From: Loktanella sp. DSM 29012 | GTDB lineage: Bacteria > Pseudomonadota > Alphaproteobacteria > Rhodobacterales > Rhodobacteraceae | DNA length: 64,000 nt | Assembly: GCF_900110705.1 (NCBI RefSeq) | Contig: NZ_FOEJ01000001.1 | Location: 7,501-71,500, forward strand | Direction: 5' to 3' | Part shown: piece by piece, positions 61,857 to 64,000 of the stretch | Position numbering within the stretch: the first letter of the stretch is position 1 | Layout: each line of letters begins with the position of its first letter | Position numbers and translations under genes: made by a program | Notes under the pieces: model-generated | Databases searched by the model: none | What the model saw: only the letters and a program-made list of their open reading frames with translations | What the model was told of the DNA's origin: nothing

Positions 61857-63167
61857 TCAGTTCGTGCTGGTCAGCCCCACGGGCTGGCCCACGACGACGA
61901 AATGCAGATCCTCGGGCCGGTAGAGGTCGGCCGCCACGCGGTTCACCTCCTCAAGCGTCACCGCCTCGATGTAGTCGTTGCGGTTGACGACGTAATCACG
62001 CGGCAGGCCGATCATCTGCATCCCGACAAGGATGCTGGCGATATTCGCATTCCCGTCGAACCGCAGCGCGTATGACCCGGTCAGAAACAGTTTCACCCGG
62101 TCCAATTCCTCTTGGGTCATGCCGTCCTGCGCGATCTTGGCCCATTCATCGCGCACGACCTCGATCGCTTCGGCAATGGTGTCGTTGGACGACGCCAGCT
62201 GTCCCAGAACCATGGGCGCATGATCCTTGGGGACTAGGAATGTCGACACACCATAGGTCAGGCCACGCTTTTCCCGAACCTCGTCCATGAGGCGGGATTC
62301 AAAGCCGCCTGCCCCCAGCGCCTCGTTCAGGATCGTGGCCGCGAAATAGTCTGGATCGTCCCGTTCCATGCCCGCGTGGCCGAACAGTGCAACCGATTGG
62401 GGTGTCGGAAAATCGACGACCGTGATCCCGCCGTCCAACGCGAATGTGGTATCCTCGGGAAGTGGCGGCCCCTCGGCGGGAAGTTCACCCAGCAGGGTGT
62501 CCAGCACCTCGCCCAGCGCCTCTGGCGTGATGTCACCGACTGCGCCCACATAAATGCGGTCACGCGTCAGCGCATTTTGCCAGGCGGTCACGATGTCGTC
62601 ACGCGTCAGTGCCGCGACACTCTCTGCCGTGCCGGTGCTTGACGATCCATAGGGATGGTCCGGAAACGCCCCGGCATTCAGCGTATCGCCTGCTATGGCA
62701 TTGGGTGATTTGGCATCGGACGCGATGCCGGAAAGGACCTGCGCGCGGACCCGGTCAATCGCCGACTGGTCAAAGCGCGGTTCGATCAGTGCCTGCCGCA
62801 ACAGGGCAATGCTTTCATCCTGATTTTCCGTCAGGAAACGGGCCGAGATACTGGTGACGTCGTCACCGATATCGAAACCAAAACCCGCTGACAGTTCTTC
62901 GCGGCGCGTCTGGAACGCTTGCGCATCCATGTCGGCGGCACCCTCTTCCAGCAGGCCCATCATCAGATTGCTGGCACCGCGCTTGCCGGGCAGGTCCAGC
63001 GATGCGCCACCCTCGATCCGGATTTCCAGCGCGGTAAAGGGGATGCTGTGATCCTCGACCAGCCAGGCGGTGATTCCGCCGTCAGAGGTCACTTCCTGGA
63101 TCTCGACCGCGGCAATGGCAGCGGTTCCGGCGAATGTGGCACAGATGGCCAGAACGTAGCGGATCAT
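61857..63167 (-). CDS. M16-family peptidase-like subunit without zinc motif
   Basis: 436 residues. Signal peptide MIRYVLAICATFAGTAAIAA. The M16 fold is plain (GKRGASNLMMGLLEEGAADMDAQAFQ, DAVTSISARFL-like, LTRDDIVTAWQNALTRDRIYVGAVGDI, LMDEVREKRGLTYGVSTFLVP with the conserved R/Y pair), but the place of HxxEH holds LMMGLLEEG, so it cannot bind zinc in the usual way. In M16 systems, an inactive partner of this kind works with an active subunit, here the gene immediately upstream (ATGA overlap). Confidence 0.92.
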   Translation of the reverse strand: MIRYVLAICATFAGTAAIAAVEIQEVTSDGGITAWLVEDHSIPFTALEIRIEGGASLDLPGKRGASNLMMGLLEEGAADMDAQAFQTRREELSAGFGFDIGDDVTSISARFLTENQDESIALLRQALIEPRFDQSAIDRVRAQVLSGIASDAKSPNAIAGDTLNAGAFPDHPYGSSSTGTAESVAALTRDDIVTAWQNALTRDRIYVGAVGDITPEALGEVLDTLLGELPAEGPPLPEDTTFALDGGITVVDFPTPQSVALFGHAGMERDDPDYFAATILNEALGAGGFESRLMDEVREKRGLTYGVSTFLVPKDHAPMVLGQLASSNDTIAEAIEVVRDEWAKIAQDGMTQEELDRVKLFLTGSYALRFDGNANIASILVGMQMIGLPRDYVVNRNDYIEAVTLEEVNRVAADLYRPEDLHFVVVGQPVGLTSTN

Positions 63168-64000
63168 TGGGCCTGCTCCTCGTTTGCGACAACCCAGCCG
63201 GTCACCGACTGGTTCAGGTTGAACACCTCGGCCGCCGCGGCCTTGATGTCCTCTGCGGTGACGTCTTGCAGAATTTGTGGCCAAGCGTGCACATCATCGA
63301 CGGTCAGCCCTTGGGTCAAGGCGGCCCCATAGCGCTGCGCGCGTCCCTGCGTGCTGTCCATCGCATAGATTTCCGACGCGCGGATTTCGGACTTGATCCG
63401 ATCAAGGGCCGCCGGATCGATATCCTTGGCCATGAAATCGGCGATGACCTGATCCATGGCCGCCTCGGCCTCTGACAGGGTCACACCCTGCGCGGGCACC
63501 ACCGAAAGACTGAACGACGTGTCATCCAGACTGCTGCCGCGATAGCCTGCCCCCGCATAGACGGCGATCTGGCTGTCGAACTGCAACGCACGCCCCAATT
63601 CCGAGGTAAAACTGGACCCACCCAGCAAATCGGCCAGCAGCGTCAGCGCAGCGGCCTTTTCCTGCGCACCGCTGTCGCGTTCGGGCGCAAGGTAGCTGCG
63701 CACCAGATAGGGTTCACTGACACGTTCGTCGGTGAACACGATCCGGCGCGGTGCCAGCTGCGGCGGCTCTGATGACCGGATGCGTTCAGGCAGATCGGGT
63801 TCAGCCGGGATCGGTCCATAATATTGTTCCGCCAGCGCACGCACCTCGTCAGGAAACACGTCACCGGCCACGATCAGGATTGCGTTGTTGGGGGAATAGT
63901 ACAGATCATAGAACGACACCGCGTCCTCCAGATCCAATTCTTCCATTTCGTGTTTCCAGCCGATGATCGGCACGCCGTAGCGGTGGTTCTGGTAGAGGGC
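63164..64000 (-). CDS. M16-family zinc peptidase, C-terminal part (5' end outside window)
   Basis: The visible 278 residues correspond to the second half of a processing-peptidase-like M16 protein: YGVPIIGWKHEMEELDLEDAVSFYDLYYSPNNAILIVAGDV, FTSELGRALQFDSQIAVYAGAGYRG and YAMDSTQGRAQRYGAALTQGL. The catalytic HxxEH is expected upstream, beyond base 64000. Probably a periplasmic peptidase forming a pair with the inactive subunit. Truncated only by the window edge. Confidence 0.9.
   Translation of the reverse strand, partial: ALYQNHRYGVPIIGWKHEMEELDLEDAVSFYDLYYSPNNAILIVAGDVFPDEVRALAEQYYGPIPAEPDLPERIRSSEPPQLAPRRIVFTDERVSEPYLVRSYLAPERDSGAQEKAAALTLLADLLGGSSFTSELGRALQFDSQIAVYAGAGYRGSSLDDTSFSLSVVPAQGVTLSEAEAAMDQVIADFMAKDIDPAALDRIKSEIRASEIYAMDSTQGRAQRYGAALTQGLTVDDVHAWPQILQDVTAEDIKAAAAEVFNLNQSVTGWVVANEEQAQ

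Overview
The window is GC-rich alphaproteobacterial chromosome, almost certainly from a bacteriochlorophyll-a-containing member of the Rhodobacteraceae (Rhodobacter/Roseobacter lineage). The main reason is the superoperon crtEF-bchCXYZ-pufQBALMX with divergent crtDC and perfect TGT-N12-ACA (PpsR/CrtJ-type) boxes. The housekeeping genes (clpB, pyrF, dinB with a Cys-rich N-terminus, mutL-rmuC, a Liv-type ABC operon) fit the same family. The reaction-centre genes end with pufX rather than pufC. Sequence alone does not say whether the host is an anaerobic purple bacterium or an aerobic anoxygenic phototroph.

Layout. 1-8030: msrP (partial), a secreted fasciclin protein, an M48 lipoprotein, clpB, an acidic repeat membrane protein, pyrF, a small conserved-looking ORF, and a coupled NfeD/SPFH pair. 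8160-20772: photosynthesis genes. On the minus strand crtE, crtF, bchC, bchX, bchY, bchZ, pufQ, pufB, pufA, pufL, pufM, pufX run as one chain with mostly 4-8 nt overlaps, followed by a hairpin-rich 3' UTR. crtD and crtC diverge on the plus strand. crtA/crtI/crtB are absent, and crtC abuts a YnjBCD-like ABC transporter with a CDP-alcohol phosphotransferase (20769-24975), so the cluster is split or truncated here. 25069-33475: hydantoinase/oxoprolinase plus ABM protein, Nudix/dinB divergent pair, N-formylglutamate amidohydrolase, tRNA-Val(GAC), rpmJ, and a convergent pair of secreted proteins (PPC-like repeats; degenerate caspase-like domain plus two peptidoglycan-binding domains).

33486-42188 is a minus-strand operon-like run: acyl-CoA synthetase, livG, livH, a 62-residue membrane protein, livM, a periplasmic binding protein, livF and a phenylacetate-CoA-ligase-like protein. 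It looks like an uptake-plus-CoA-activation system for an unknown organic acid, with a 16-bp palindrome in front. 42403-53244: DUF481-type barrel, a lone NAD-type formate dehydrogenase alpha subunit, yaaA, a WYL regulator/GST divergent pair, recQ, a histidine phosphatase, a saccharopine dehydrogenase and an unknown tail-anchored protein. 53353-57399: a coupled lipid-like module (FAD oxidoreductase, DUF1365, MFS, SDR) resembling genes near the furan-fatty-acid/singlet-oxygen loci of Rhodobacter. 57486-64000: lipoprotein, rmuC-mutL, ArsR/SRPBCC pair and two coupled M16 peptidases (the second runs off the end).

The window also carries a family of REP-like palindromic elements (five copies: 12578, 14149, 27491, 35664, 52504). 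One of them lies in frame inside the coding region of bchY.
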